A DNA stretch of 64,000 nucleotides from the NCBI RefSeq assembly GCF_002220775.1, contig NZ_CP019685.1, positions 1 to 64,000 on the forward strand, in the 5' to 3' direction. A program made the position numbers and the translations under genes. The notes below the pieces were generated by a model. It ran no database searches and was not told the origin of the DNA. It worked only from the letters and a program-made list of their open reading frames with translations. How positions within the stretch are numbered: position 1 is the stretch's first letter; every line of letters begins with the position of its first letter. The stretch comes from Campylobacter sputorum. GTDB lineage: Bacteria > Campylobacterota > Campylobacteria > Campylobacterales > Campylobacteraceae. Positions 13,053 to 22,593 of this stretch are shown piece after piece.

Positions 13053-13970
13053 TTAGAAAAATTCCATTATTAATTTTTGCATATCTTTTGAATTATTAGT
13101 AAAATTTATATCATTTCTAAAATTTGATGCACCATCCAATCCTTTCGAGTATTCGTGTAAATGTTTCCTAAAAAGCCCTACTCCACGCTCACCAAAATGC
13201 TCTAACATCTGCTCAAAATGATATAAGATAATCTCTTTTTTAAGTTTATTGTCTATATTTTTTCCAGTTTTTATCTCGTGAAATATCCAAGGTTTTCCTA
13301 TGCTTGCTCTTCCTATCATAAGTGCGTTGCATTGTGTAATTTTTAGTATTTCATTAGCGTTATTTTCATCTATATTTCCGTTTGCAACTAATGGTATTTT
13401 TATGCTATTTTTTGCTTCTTTTATGGCTTCATAATCAACGCTAGATGAAAATCCACCAGTTTTTGTTCTACCATGCATTGTTATAAAATCAGCACCAGCT
13501 TCCTCACAAGCTTTTGCTATGATTACTGGAATTTTCTCATCAAAACCGATTCTTACTTTTACGCTTAGATATGTTTTGTTTGATAATTTTTTTATAGTTT
13601 CTATCAATTTTTGCATTAAAAATATATTTTTTAAAAGAGCTGAACCTGCATTTTGTTTTACAACTTTTGGTGCAGGACAACCACAATTTAAATCAATTCC
13701 ATCAATATCATCAAATTTATTTAAAACACAAACAGCATTTTTTATACTATCAACATTTGATGCTTCTATTTGGACTATGAAAGGCTTTTCTAAATGCGAA
13801 TGTGTAAGCATTTTAAGAGTTTTTTCGTTTTCATAAGCTAACGCATTTGCACTTATCATCTCACTAACTGTTACATCACACCCGAAACGTTTTACAACGT
13901 TTCTTAAAGGCGGATCAGAATAACCAGCAAGAGGAGCTAAGAAAAGTGGTGATTTATTAAAATCTATCAT
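13053..13970 (-). CDS. dusB: tRNA-dihydrouridine synthase
   Basis: This flavoenzyme reduces uridines to dihydrouridine in tRNA D-loops. The 305-residue TIM-barrel protein begins with LAPLAGYSDPPLR, carries the catalytic cysteine in NCGCPAPKV, and has the FMN and tRNA-binding segments HGRTKTGG and VANGNI plus MIGRASIGKPW. It overlaps the end of the upstream membrane-protein gene by 14 bases. DusB-type is the best guess; the paralogue class was not verified. Confidence 0.93.
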   Translation of the reverse strand: MIDFNKSPLFLAPLAGYSDPPLRNVVKRFGCDVTVSEMISANALAYENEKTLKMLTHSHLEKPFIVQIEASNVDSIKNAVCVLNKFDDIDGIDLNCGCPAPKVVKQNAGSALLKNIFLMQKLIETIKKLSNKTYLSVKVRIGFDEKIPVIIAKACEEAGADFITMHGRTKTGGFSSSVDYEAIKEAKNSIKIPLVANGNIDENNANEILKITQCNALMIGRASIGKPWIFHEIKTGKNIDNKLKKEIILYHFEQMLEHFGERGVGLFRKHLHEYSKGLDGASNFRNDINFTNNSKDMQKLIMEFF

Positions 13971-14976
13971 TAAAAAATAGTTTTAATGGTGCTTTTTGTC
14001 CATTATCTCTTAAAAAGAGCATAGTTTTAAACTCTAAGTAATCATCATCCTCTGAGTTAGATATAATTTCTCTAATCTCATCAAGCATTTGTAAATCATA
14101 TAATATATATAGATAAGCTTTTTGTGCTTTTTGATTATATGAAGATAGATTTTTAAATGTTTGCATGATAGCTTCTGGTGGCATTTTGCTTTGAAAGGTT
14201 TGCGCAATTATAATAAACCCGTTTTCGCTTAAATCGCATTTTTTAAGTAAATTTAAAAGCTCATCCTGTTTTATTTCAAATTTATCATCTTGATTTATGT
14301 GTCTGTTTATCAAAATTAGAGTTTGTGCTTCTGTAAAGCTATCATTAAATTTCATAATATTTTCATAATTTCCAGTAGAAATAAGTTTTTCTTTTGCTTT
14401 TGTGATAAAAAGTGGATTTATATTTTCACTATTTGATTTTAAAATATCTAAATAATAATCTGCTAAAGTGGCTATTTTGTTTAATTCATTTTGTATATAA
14501 AGTGGATTTTCTTTTGGTAATTTGTATTTTTTTGTATCAACCACAATACCATTTTTTGCGTCTTTTACTGTATTAAAAATTTCTTTTAAATCCTCATTTT
14601 TAGAGCTTATATGATCTATATTTTTCCAAGGGGATAAAGATTTTAAAACTTCACTTGCATTATCAAAAGCTTTTGTTTTAAATTCCTTATTACTATCAAA
14701 TCCAAGCATAATTTCACTAATCATCTCATCATAAATTTTTGTATCTCGTTTTAATGCCCTATTTTGTAAGTAAATTTCAAAGTTTTGGTAAGCCATATGA
14801 AATATCGATAAAAGTATAAAAAATGCTAAAGGCACGACAAACCATGTAGCTATTAATAAATTTATATTAAAGCCCATCAAACTTAGTGCGTATTCGCCGT
14901 TGTTAAGTGTATAAACTAATACAAAAACAATGGCTGCGTATAAAATAGAATATATTATATATTTTCTCGCTTTCAT
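13957..14976 (-). CDS. Conserved membrane protein of unknown function
   Basis: The 339-residue product has two hydrophobic spans near residues 8-28 and 38-62, followed by a long soluble helical domain to the end. I recognise no catalytic motif. Its position between dksA and dus matches the gene order I recall at C. jejuni Cj0124c, so it is a conserved Campylobacter protein, not an accessory one. It starts two bases after the dksA stop and overlaps dus by 14 bases. Confidence 0.8.
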   Translation of the reverse strand: MKARKYIIYSILYAAIVFVLVYTLNNGEYALSLMGFNINLLIATWFVVPLAFFILLSIFHMAYQNFEIYLQNRALKRDTKIYDEMISEIMLGFDSNKEFKTKAFDNASEVLKSLSPWKNIDHISSKNEDLKEIFNTVKDAKNGIVVDTKKYKLPKENPLYIQNELNKIATLADYYLDILKSNSENINPLFITKAKEKLISTGNYENIMKFNDSFTEAQTLILINRHINQDDKFEIKQDELLNLLKKCDLSENGFIIIAQTFQSKMPPEAIMQTFKNLSSYNQKAQKAYLYILYDLQMLDEIREIISNSEDDDYLEFKTMLFLRDNGQKAPLKLFFNDRF

Positions 14977-14978
14977 TT

Positions 14979-15341
14979 TTATCCTTTTCGTTTTGGCATT
15001 TTTTCTAGCATTTCACTACATACTATGCAAAATCTAGCATGTGGCTTAATCTTTAATCTCTCAATACTTATCTCATCATCGCACATTTCACAAATTCCGT
15101 ATTTTCCATTATCTATTTTGCTAAGAGCCCAGTTTATCTCGCCTAAATTTTTAGCTTGTTGTTCATTGATGGCTTGAGATATTATTTGATCTGTATTTAT
15201 AGATGCTACATCTAACTCATCACTGGCACCGCTATCTCTAAGTCCGCTTAACTCTTCAGTTGATTTGTTTATGCTTTCTATGATTTTTTCTTTCTCATCA
15301 GTAAGCATTTTTTTAAAAGTAGCTAAATCTTTTTTGTTCAT
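14979..15341 (-). CDS. dksA: DksA-family RNA polymerase-binding transcription factor
   Basis: DksA enters the secondary channel of RNA polymerase and, with ppGpp, tunes rRNA and amino-acid promoters. The 120-residue protein has a coiled-coil hairpin with acidic tip region (ASDELDVASINTDQ) and the C4 zinc finger CEMCDDEIS followed by CIVC. An AAGG ribosome site precedes the ATG. It lies in the accD-rlmH-dksA operon with a nine-base gap from rlmH. Confidence 0.92.
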   Translation of the reverse strand: MNKKDLATFKKMLTDEKEKIIESINKSTEELSGLRDSGASDELDVASINTDQIISQAINEQQAKNLGEINWALSKIDNGKYGICEMCDDEISIERLKIKPHARFCIVCSEMLEKMPKRKG

Positions 15342-15350
15342 TTTTTACCT

Positions 15351-15800
15351 TTATTTATGATATGGATGCCCTGCATTTATACAAAGAGCTCTAAAAATTT
15401 GTTCAAATAACATAAGTTTTGCAATGCCATGCGATGTAGTTAATCTGCTTAAACTAATTAGTTTTTGTGCTTTTTTCTTAAATTCATCGCTAAATCCATA
15501 AGCTCCACCTATAAAAAAAGATACTTTGGTACAATTTTTTATCATTTGAGCAAATTCTAAACTATCTAACATTTTGCCATTTTCATCTAAAACGACATTG
15601 AAATTCGACACATATGGTTGATAAGCTTCATCATAAGCAATTCTAGCTTTTTTAACACCATCTGATTGTGCTTTTGAGATTTTATCATTAAAAATATTAT
15701 TTTGGGAAATTTTTGCATATTTTGATGACATTTTTATGTATCTTTTTATATTATCTTCAAAATCGTTACTTTTAGAAATACAATTTACTAAAATTTCCAC
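15351..15800 (-). CDS. rlmH: 23S rRNA pseudouridine-1915 N3-methyltransferase RlmH
   Basis: RlmH methylates the pseudouridine at 23S position 1915 on assembled ribosomes. The 149-residue SPOUT-fold protein shows [10 protein letters not shown], the [11 protein letters not shown] segment forming the SAM-binding knot, and the family C-terminus HPYHK. The start is GTG at 15800 with AAGAG about seven bases upstream. It lies nine bases from the accD stop in the same operon. Confidence 0.93.
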   Translation of the reverse strand: MEILVNCISKSNDFEDNIKRYIKMSSKYAKISQNNIFNDKISKAQSDGVKKARIAYDEAYQPYVSNFNVVLDENGKMLDSLEFAQMIKNCTKVSFFIGGAYGFSDEFKKKAQKLISLSRLTTSHGIAKLMLFEQIFRALCINAGHPYHK

Positions 15801-15809
15801 TTTTAACTC

Positions 15810-16652
15810 TTAATTATTCATTAATATTTTTAACATATCACTTACAAATTTTTTATGGTCATTTCTTTGAACTATAGCGTCTATAAGACCATGTTCTAGT
15901 AAAAACTCAGCTGTTTGAAAACCCTCTGGCAAATCAGTACCTATAGTTTGCTTTATAACTCTTCCACCAGCAAAACCTATAAGTGCTTCTGGTTCAGCAA
16001 TTATAATATCGCCAAGCCAAGCAAATGATGCACTAACTCCGCCCATAGTTGGATCTGTAAGTATTGAAATGTATGGCAACTTCTCTTTATCAAGTAGTTT
16101 TAATGCTGCACTTGTTTTACTCATTTGCATAAGGGCAAATGTGCTTTCTTGCATTCTTGCTCCACCGCTTGCTGAGATTATGATAAGTGGTTGTCTTTTA
16201 TCTATACAGCGTTTTATAGCTCTTGTTATCTTTTCTCCTTCAACTGATCCCAAAGATCCGCCCATAAAAGAAAAATCAAAAATGACTATTTGTGCGGCTA
16301 TATCATTAATCTTGCATTCTCCGCTTATAACAGAACTATTAAGACCTGTTTTTTCGTTATTTTCTATAATTCTTTTTTTATATGACTTTTTATCTACAAA
16401 TTTAAGTGGATCAGTTGGCGAGAGATCTTTGTCATATTCCACAAAACTATCTTCATCACACATAAGTTTTATACGATCTTTTGCTTTTAATCTCATATGA
16501 TGTCCACATTTTGGACAAACATTAAATTTATTTTCAACTTCTTTGTAATACATCAAAGAGTGACATTTATCACATTTTACCCAATGGCTCGGAGCATCAC
16601 TTGGAGCTGCTTGTTTTCTTCTTATCTTAGAAAATATTTCAATAAAATCCAT
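15810..16652 (-). CDS. accD: Acetyl-CoA carboxylase carboxyltransferase subunit beta
   Basis: AccD with AccA transfers the carboxyl from biotin to acetyl-CoA, the first step of fatty acid synthesis. The protein has an N-terminal C4 zinc ribbon (CDKCHSLMY then CPKCGHHM) and a carboxyltransferase domain with SASGGARMQE and PTMGGVSASFA. I place the start at ATG 16652 because GGTGAT lies just upstream; an in-frame GTG at 16664 would add four residues but has no ribosome site. It is the first gene of the minus-strand operon, divergent from mlaE. Confidence 0.95.
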   Translation of the reverse strand: MDFIEIFSKIRRKQAAPSDAPSHWVKCDKCHSLMYYKEVENKFNVCPKCGHHMRLKAKDRIKLMCDEDSFVEYDKDLSPTDPLKFVDKKSYKKRIIENNEKTGLNSSVISGECKINDIAAQIVIFDFSFMGGSLGSVEGEKITRAIKRCIDKRQPLIIISASGGARMQESTFALMQMSKTSAALKLLDKEKLPYISILTDPTMGGVSASFAWLGDIIIAEPEALIGFAGGRVIKQTIGTDLPEGFQTAEFLLEHGLIDAIVQRNDHKKFVSDMLKILMNN

Positions 16653-16805
16653 AATTATCACCAATATTTTTTAAATTTTTTCATTATATCAAAAAAATTC
16701 TTATATCAAGTTATAAAAATATATTTATAGTTTTTAATATTATTAAAGTCAAAATATGATAAAATTGGCACTTAGTAAACTTCAAACAAGGCATCTGTTT
16801 TTACA

Positions 16806-17912
16806 ATGAACGATTTTATATCCTATAAAAAAAGTAGCGAAGGCACCATCATATTTTTAAATGGAAATTGGACTTATAATATAAATAAGAAAGTTTTTTC
16901 TACTTTTGAAAATATTGTAAAAAAAAGTAAAAATATAATCCTAGATTTGCAGAATTTACAAAATATAGATTATTCTATGGCAATTTTTTTAAAATCTTTT
17001 CAAGAAAAAAATGGATTAAAATTTAAGATTATAAACTCAAATGATAAATTTAATAAAATTTTTAATCTTACAAATGATGATAAGATAGATTTTAAGTATA
17101 TTCCAAGAGTTATAAAAGAAAGTGTATTTGAAAAACTTGGAAAAAAATTGATAGATTTTTATTATGATTTTATGATGGTTTGTTCTTTTTTAGGCGAATT
17201 TTTTGTAAAATTTATAAAAGCTTTTTTTCGTATAAAAAATTTTAGATCAGCAGAAATTTCAAATCATATCAAAACAGCTGGTATAAACTCAGTGTTTATT
17301 GTTTGTCTTACTAGCTTTTTAATAGGCATAGTTTTGGTTTATCTTGGCTCAACTATGCTTTCAACTTTTGGTGCAACTATACTTATAGTTGAAATTATGG
17401 GAATGCTTACTTTAAGAGAAATTGGTCCAATGATTGCTGCTATTGTTATAGCTGGTCGTAGTGCGTCTAGCTTTACAGCACAAATTGGAGTTATGAAAAT
17501 AACAGAAGAAATTGATGCTATGAAAACGATGGGCTTTGATTCATTTTATTTTTTAACACTTCCAAGAGTTATTGCGATGATAATAGCCACACCTCTGGTT
17601 ATTTTTCTTGCTGATGCTGTTAGTATTTTTGGTCAAATGCTTGTTTGTAATATTTTGTTAGATATACCTATAGCAAGCTATATAGACAGATTTAAAGAAA
17701 TGGTTGAGATAAAACATTTTCTAGTAGGTATGATAAAAGCACCATTTTTTGGTGCAGCTATATCCATAATAGGATGTTTAAGAGGTTTTGAAATAAGTGG
17801 AAGTACGCAAAGTGTCGGTAAATTTACAACAATAAGTGTTGTAAATGCTATATTTTGGGTAATAGCAATAGACGCACTTTTTGCTATCGTTTTTATGGAG
17901 CTTGGAATTTGA
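16806..17912 (+). CDS. mlaE: MlaE-type lipid ABC permease with N-terminal STAS-like domain
   Basis: The 368-residue protein joins an N-terminal STAS-like segment (residues about 1-100, with NIILDLQNLQNIDYSMAI) to an MlaE permease domain with several spans and the family region REIGPMIAAIVIAGRSAS. MlaE proteins form the inner-membrane core of MCE systems moving phospholipids between membranes. The fused STAS part probably replaces a separate MlaB. The start ATG 16806 has only a weak ribosome site. The stop overlaps the TTG start of mlaF. Confidence 0.9.
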   Translation: MNDFISYKKSSEGTIIFLNGNWTYNINKKVFSTFENIVKKSKNIILDLQNLQNIDYSMAIFLKSFQEKNGLKFKIINSNDKFNKIFNLTNDDKIDFKYIPRVIKESVFEKLGKKLIDFYYDFMMVCSFLGEFFVKFIKAFFRIKNFRSAEISNHIKTAGINSVFIVCLTSFLIGIVLVYLGSTMLSTFGATILIVEIMGMLTLREIGPMIAAIVIAGRSASSFTAQIGVMKITEEIDAMKTMGFDSFYFLTLPRVIAMIIATPLVIFLADAVSIFGQMLVCNILLDIPIASYIDRFKEMVEIKHFLVGMIKAPFFGAAISIIGCLRGFEISGSTQSVGKFTTISVVNAIFWVIAIDALFAIVFMELGI

Positions 17913-18664
17913 GCGAAAATATCATAGAAGCAAAAAATCTTACAGTTGCTTATGGTGAAAGAATAATGCAAGATAGCGTAAATTTTAGTGTAAAAAAATC
18001 TGAAATTTATGGTTTTTTAGGCGGAAGTGGAAGTGGCAAAACAACTCTTATGAAAACCCTTTTTTATTTAAAAGAGCCAAAAAGTGGCATTGTAAAGATT
18101 TTTGATAAAGACATATGGGCGTTAGATGATAATGACAGGATGGAACTAAAACTAAAATGTGGTGTAATGTTTCAGTTTGGCGCACTTTATTCTTCTATGA
18201 ATGTATTAGATAATATTGGTGTTTTGCTTAGAGAACATAGTAAAATTCCAAATAAAATTATAGATGAAATTTCTATGTTTTGGCTTCAAAAAGTTGGACT
18301 TGATAAACAAACAGCAACACTTTATCCAAGCCAGTTAAGTGGTGGTATGAAAAAAAGAGCATCTCTTGCAAGAGCTTTGGTTCTTAGTCCACAAATACTT
18401 TTTTTAGATGAGCCAAATAGTGGACTTGATCCAATGAGTGCAAGAGGTTTTGATAAACTAATATGCGATCTTAGAGATAGTCTGGGTATTACCATTGTTA
18501 TGGTTACACATGATATTGATAGTATTTTTGGTATATTAGATCGTTTTTTGATAATAGAAAACAAAAAAATAATTTTTGAAGGTAATGTAGAAGAAGTTAA
18601 AGAATTAAAAAACAATCCTCTTGAGGATTTATTTAGCATGAGGGATAAAAATTATGGAAAATAA
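17909..18664 (+). CDS. mlaF: MlaF-type ABC ATPase
   Basis: This ATPase powers the MlaE permease. Walker A is GGSGSGKTTLM near residue 34, the ABC signature is LSGGMKKRASLARAL, Walker B is ILFLDEPNSGLDP, and the switch histidine is in VTHD. I chose the TTG at 17909, which overlaps the mlaE stop (TTGA) and follows a GGAG eight bases upstream, because the protein then starts at the conserved ENIIEAKNL strand. The end overlaps mlaD by 11 bases. Confidence 0.92.
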   Translation: MSENIIEAKNLTVAYGERIMQDSVNFSVKKSEIYGFLGGSGSGKTTLMKTLFYLKEPKSGIVKIFDKDIWALDDNDRMELKLKCGVMFQFGALYSSMNVLDNIGVLLREHSKIPNKIIDEISMFWLQKVGLDKQTATLYPSQLSGGMKKRASLARALVLSPQILFLDEPNSGLDPMSARGFDKLICDLRDSLGITIVMVTHDIDSIFGILDRFLIIENKKIIFEGNVEEVKELKNNPLEDLFSMRDKNYGK

Positions 18665-19583
18665 AAATTCCTATACAATAGTCGGCGTATTTTTTGTTGT
18701 TTGTGTTTTTTGCATATCTATGTTTTTATTATGGATGAATGCAAGAGGAAATGAGGATGTTTATAGATCATATTATATACAAACACAAGTTTTGCCAAAT
18801 GGTATAAAAGATGGTAGTGAAGTTAAATTTATTGGTGTTCCTGCTGGATTTGTAAAAAGAATATATTTTAGCAATTTACAAAATGCAACGATAGAAATAG
18901 AAGTTTTTGTAAATGATGGATTGCCAATAAAAAAAGATAGCACGGCAGTTGTGGAATCTCAAGGGATTACTGGAATTTCATACATAAATATAAGTAAAGG
19001 CAGTGATGAAGCTGAGGGTTTTAAAGATGATGAAAAAGCAGTAATAGCTTTAACACCAGGTCTTATTGATAAAATCACTTCAAAAGCTGATATGTTATAT
19101 GAAAATTTAATTAACGCATTTAATAGCATATCTTTGGTTTTAAACGATGATAATGCTAAAAAAATAAACTCTATTTTGACAATTTTAAATAGCTCTATAT
19201 CAAATTTAGGAAGTAAAGACAACATAGAAAAATTTAATTCTATTATAAATTCTTTAGATATGATTGCAAATAATTTTGAAAATGAAAGCTCTGCTATGAA
19301 TGGCTTTTTTACAAAAGCCACAAAAGCCGTTGATAGCATAGATAGACTGATTTACAATATAAATCACACTCTAGCACAGCTTAATACAAACCAAATTTTG
19401 ATTAGGCAGCGTATCGAAAGTGATGATTATAATCTTAGAGCCATAGCATTTCCAACTTTAAATCAAGCTACAAATACTATGATAGAATTTCAAGATGTAT
19501 TAAGAGAGATAAAAAGTATGTTGTTTAGATTAGAAGATGATCCATATAAATTTTTTTTTAAAAATACTCAAAAAGAAGACTAA
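18654..19583 (+). CDS. mlaD: MlaD-family MCE-domain lipid-binding protein
   Basis: The 309-residue product has one N-terminal membrane anchor (residues about 8-28) and a periplasmic MCE domain with NGIKDGSEVKFIGVPAGFV and SQGITGISYINI, which forms hexameric rings that carry phospholipids. The C-terminal half is helical. An AGGG ribosome site lies within the end of mlaF. It belongs to the mlaE-mlaF-mlaD-lipoprotein operon. Confidence 0.92.
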   Translation: MENKNSYTIVGVFFVVCVFCISMFLLWMNARGNEDVYRSYYIQTQVLPNGIKDGSEVKFIGVPAGFVKRIYFSNLQNATIEIEVFVNDGLPIKKDSTAVVESQGITGISYINISKGSDEAEGFKDDEKAVIALTPGLIDKITSKADMLYENLINAFNSISLVLNDDNAKKINSILTILNSSISNLGSKDNIEKFNSIINSLDMIANNFENESSAMNGFFTKATKAVDSIDRLIYNINHTLAQLNTNQILIRQRIESDDYNLRAIAFPTLNQATNTMIEFQDVLREIKSMLFRLEDDPYKFFFKNTQKED

Positions 19584-19594
19584 AAGGACGCATT

Positions 19595-20152
19595 ATGAGA
19601 TATATTATTTTAGCCATTTTATTTTTTTTACTAAATGGATGTAGTTTAAAGCTAAGTGAAAATACACCAAAAGAGCAGTATTATGTATTAGAGTATAGTG
19701 GTAAAGAAAAGTGTCAAAATAGTAGTGATAAGCATTTGCTTTTTATAGATTTTATAAAAGCTTCTTTAGATGTAGATACTAGATTTATAAATGTAAAAAA
19801 TGGTTATAAATTTGATAAACTCGATGGTGCTAAATTTGTGGCTTTACCTACTGAGATGGTTAGAAAAGCTGTATTTAAATCATTTTATTCTAGTTGTAAA
19901 ATAGAACCAAAAATTGTTATGAAAGATGATTCTTATATATTTAAATCAGAAATTTCGGTACTTCAAATAGACAAAAGTAGAAATGTTGCTATTTTTGAAA
20001 TGATATATTCTGTAGATAAAGAGACAAAAAGTTTGGTTTCTGATATAAAAAGAGTCGAGGTTAGTGTAAAAAAAGACGAGATAACTGCTATAAATGAAGC
20101 TATGAGTTTAGCTTTAGATGCTATTTTGCATGATATAGAAAATAAACTATAG
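19595..20152 (+). CDS. ABC-type transport auxiliary lipoprotein of the Mla operon
   Basis: The 185-residue protein has a lipoprotein signal peptide ending in LLNGC, so Cys16 is the likely lipidated residue. The rest resembles the auxiliary component family encoded beside MCE systems, including the EYSG strand start and repeated Val/Glu strands. It probably links the inner-membrane MCE ring to the outer membrane, standing in for the soluble MlaC and MlaA, which are not seen here. AAGGA precedes the ATG. Confidence 0.8.
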   Translation: MRYIILAILFFLLNGCSLKLSENTPKEQYYVLEYSGKEKCQNSSDKHLLFIDFIKASLDVDTRFINVKNGYKFDKLDGAKFVALPTEMVRKAVFKSFYSSCKIEPKIVMKDDSYIFKSEISVLQIDKSRNVAIFEMIYSVDKETKSLVSDIKRVEVSVKKDEITAINEAMSLALDAILHDIENKL

Positions 20153-20161
20153 GAGGTTATT

Positions 20162-22024
20162 TTGCCAAGCGATAAATTCTTAGATCCTATTACAATAGAG
20201 ACAAACAATATAAAAAAAGAGTTAGAAAAACTTAGTTCTAATTATGAAATTGATATAAAAAATATAGACTATGATTTGATTTCTGTTGTATGTGTTTATA
20301 AGCTTGGTACTTTAGAGCAAAAAACTATAACTGCTGATAAATTTGGTATTTTTGATGATAATAAATTTTTTAGTGACAAAAATTTGATATTAAATCAATC
20401 CTATAGAGTCGCTTTTTATGATAAAAGAAATCATATTTATCCAAAACTTCCAGATATAAAGCTTGCTGTAAATAAAAACTTTACTAAAGTTATATGTATA
20501 GTTAAGGCTATGCCTGATTTTATGTATTATGATGAATTTGGCGATGAAATGCTTAAATTTATAAATAAAAAGCTACTAACTAGTAGAATTTTAATAGGCA
20601 TTAGAAAAGAAGAACTTACTCAAAGCCTAAAAGATATAAGCGATGATTTAAGACAAAATAATGCTCTTGATAAAGATTATAATTTTACTATAACTACAGG
20701 CGTTTTACCAGTTTTAAGTGTAGATGATGATCTTATTTTTCATTATAAAAATAAAATTGTAAATACAAAAGAAGATGGAAATATTGATTATTCTGAGCGT
20801 GGATTTTTATATGGTGTTTCAAAAGATGAGGTAATTATAGAGTATATTAAGCCGCGAATGGGTATTTGCGGGAGAGATGTATTTGGTAAAACAATAGAAG
20901 TAAAAACACCAAATAGCACATTTGATCCAAATTTATCTATTAGTGAAAATATACAAAAACAAGAAGATGATAACTCTATAAAATTTATCGCAAAAAAGTC
21001 TGGATATGTCGTTGAAGAAGATGGTAAATTTGATATAAAAGAAGATTTAGAGGTTTCAAATTTAAGTTTTAAAAATACTGGTTCAGTTAGTGTTGGAACT
21101 GAAAATAATGTAAAATTAAATGTAACTCAAAAAGATGTAAATAAAGATGCAGTTGGCGCAAATATAAGTATAGAAACAAGCGAAATTATCATTTCTGGTA
21201 GTGTTGGACAAGAAGCAAAAATAAAAGCAAATATTGTAGAAGTTGGAGGAGTTACTCACTCTACTTCTTTTATACAGGCGAAAAAAGCAAAAATTGCAAC
21301 TCATATAGGAACTTTAGAGTGTGATGAGTGTGAGATAAATCGCCTTGAAAAAGGTAAAGTTTTTGGCAAAATCATACATATAGGTTCAGCACTTGGTGGA
21401 GAAATAAGCGGAGAGGAAATTTATATAGACAATCTTGTTTCAAATGTAACCATAACTGCTTCAAAACTTATAGAAATTAATCAAAATATAGGAAGTTCAA
21501 ACAAACTCATAATAGATCCAACTGCCATTCATGCTTATTTAGATCAAATTTCTAATTATCAATCAGAAATTAAAGTCCTGAATTTAGATATAGAAAAACT
21601 TCTAAAAGAGATAAAAAAGACTAAAACAACTATAAATGATTCAAAAGAATCTATTAATATAATAAAAGATCAAATCAAAAAAATGATGGAGAAAAAAAAT
21701 AAAATTCCAGCAGTTTTCATGCTAAAGTTAAAAGAATACAAAACCTTGATTAAAAATTATAATGATATGATTTCAGAGTATAAAGATAAAAACTATACTT
21801 TAGAAACGATTCATTCAAATTTAAAAAATATTCAAAATAAAATTTTTGAGGCACAGATAAAAATTAAAGGAACTTGGGAAGATATGAATGATATAATATT
21901 CGTTTTGATAGATCCTCCTAAAAAGTTAAATTATGTCACTATAAAAAATGACCTTATTAAGCTTTTTAAAGTTGAAGAGAGGATTGATGAAGAATATTAT
22001 ATTTACAAAGGTTTTGAAGAATGA
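20162..22024 (+). CDS. FapA (DUF342) family protein
   Basis: The 620-residue protein carries the DUF342/FapA beta-helical core (residues about 190-470, with repeated short Ile/Val/Gly strands such as VGTENNVKLNV and SETIIISGS-like turns) and a C-terminal coiled coil. It starts at TTG 20162, seven bases after a perfect AGGAGG. In this phylum the gene precedes ruvA, and related proteins have been tied to flagellar or cell-surface assembly, but the biochemical role is unknown. The ruvA start overlaps its stop. Confidence 0.8.
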   Translation: MPSDKFLDPITIETNNIKKELEKLSSNYEIDIKNIDYDLISVVCVYKLGTLEQKTITADKFGIFDDNKFFSDKNLILNQSYRVAFYDKRNHIYPKLPDIKLAVNKNFTKVICIVKAMPDFMYYDEFGDEMLKFINKKLLTSRILIGIRKEELTQSLKDISDDLRQNNALDKDYNFTITTGVLPVLSVDDDLIFHYKNKIVNTKEDGNIDYSERGFLYGVSKDEVIIEYIKPRMGICGRDVFGKTIEVKTPNSTFDPNLSISENIQKQEDDNSIKFIAKKSGYVVEEDGKFDIKEDLEVSNLSFKNTGSVSVGTENNVKLNVTQKDVNKDAVGANISIETSEIIISGSVGQEAKIKANIVEVGGVTHSTSFIQAKKAKIATHIGTLECDECEINRLEKGKVFGKIIHIGSALGGEISGEEIYIDNLVSNVTITASKLIEINQNIGSSNKLIIDPTAIHAYLDQISNYQSEIKVLNLDIEKLLKEIKKTKTTINDSKESINIIKDQIKKMMEKKNKIPAVFMLKLKEYKTLIKNYNDMISEYKDKNYTLETIHSNLKNIQNKIFEAQIKIKGTWEDMNDIIFVLIDPPKKLNYVTIKNDLIKLFKVEERIDEEYYIYKGFEE

Positions 22025-22593
22025 TAAAAGCCATAGAAGGTGTGATAACGAAAAAAGAACCAACTTTTTTAGTTTTAAAAACTGGAAGTGGAGTTAGTTA
22101 TGGTATTTTTGTTTCGCTGTTTACTTACGCAAAATTGGAAAAAAATCAGAAAATAGAACTTTTAATCACGCAAATTATTAGAGAAGATGCAAATTTGCTA
22201 TATGGTTTTTTGGATATTAGCGAACAAAAAATGTTTGAAATGCTTGTTAAATTAAATGGAATAGGTGTCGCGACTGCTATGGCAATTTGTTCTAGCCTTA
22301 ATGTTAGTGATTTTTCTAATGCGATAATGAATGGAAATGCAGAGGTATTTAGATCTGTTCCTGGCATTGGTCCAAAGATGGCAAGAAGAATTATCGCTGA
22401 GCTAAGCGATGCGAAAATAATTTTAGATAATGAACAAGATAGTAGCAATTCAAGAAACGAAGCTATGCAAGCTCTTGAATCACTTGGATTTAAAAGAGAT
22501 AAAATTTCAAAAGTGTTAAGTGAGTGCAAAAGCGAGGAAACAAGTGAGATTATAAAAGAAGCACTACAAATACTTGGAAAAGGCGTAAAATGA
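22021..22593 (+). CDS. ruvA: Holliday junction branch migration protein RuvA
   Basis: RuvA binds four-way junctions and positions RuvB motors. The 190-residue protein has an N-terminal OB fold, two helix-hairpin-helix motifs (LNGIGVATAMAI and VPGIGPKMARRI) and a short C-terminal domain III (NEAMQALESLGFKRDKI). The start overlaps the preceding stop (ATGA) and its end overlaps ddl by four bases. Confidence 0.96.
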   Translation: MIKAIEGVITKKEPTFLVLKTGSGVSYGIFVSLFTYAKLEKNQKIELLITQIIREDANLLYGFLDISEQKMFEMLVKLNGIGVATAMAICSSLNVSDFSNAIMNGNAEVFRSVPGIGPKMARRIIAELSDAKIILDNEQDSSNSRNEAMQALESLGFKRDKISKVLSECKSEETSEIIKEALQILGKGVK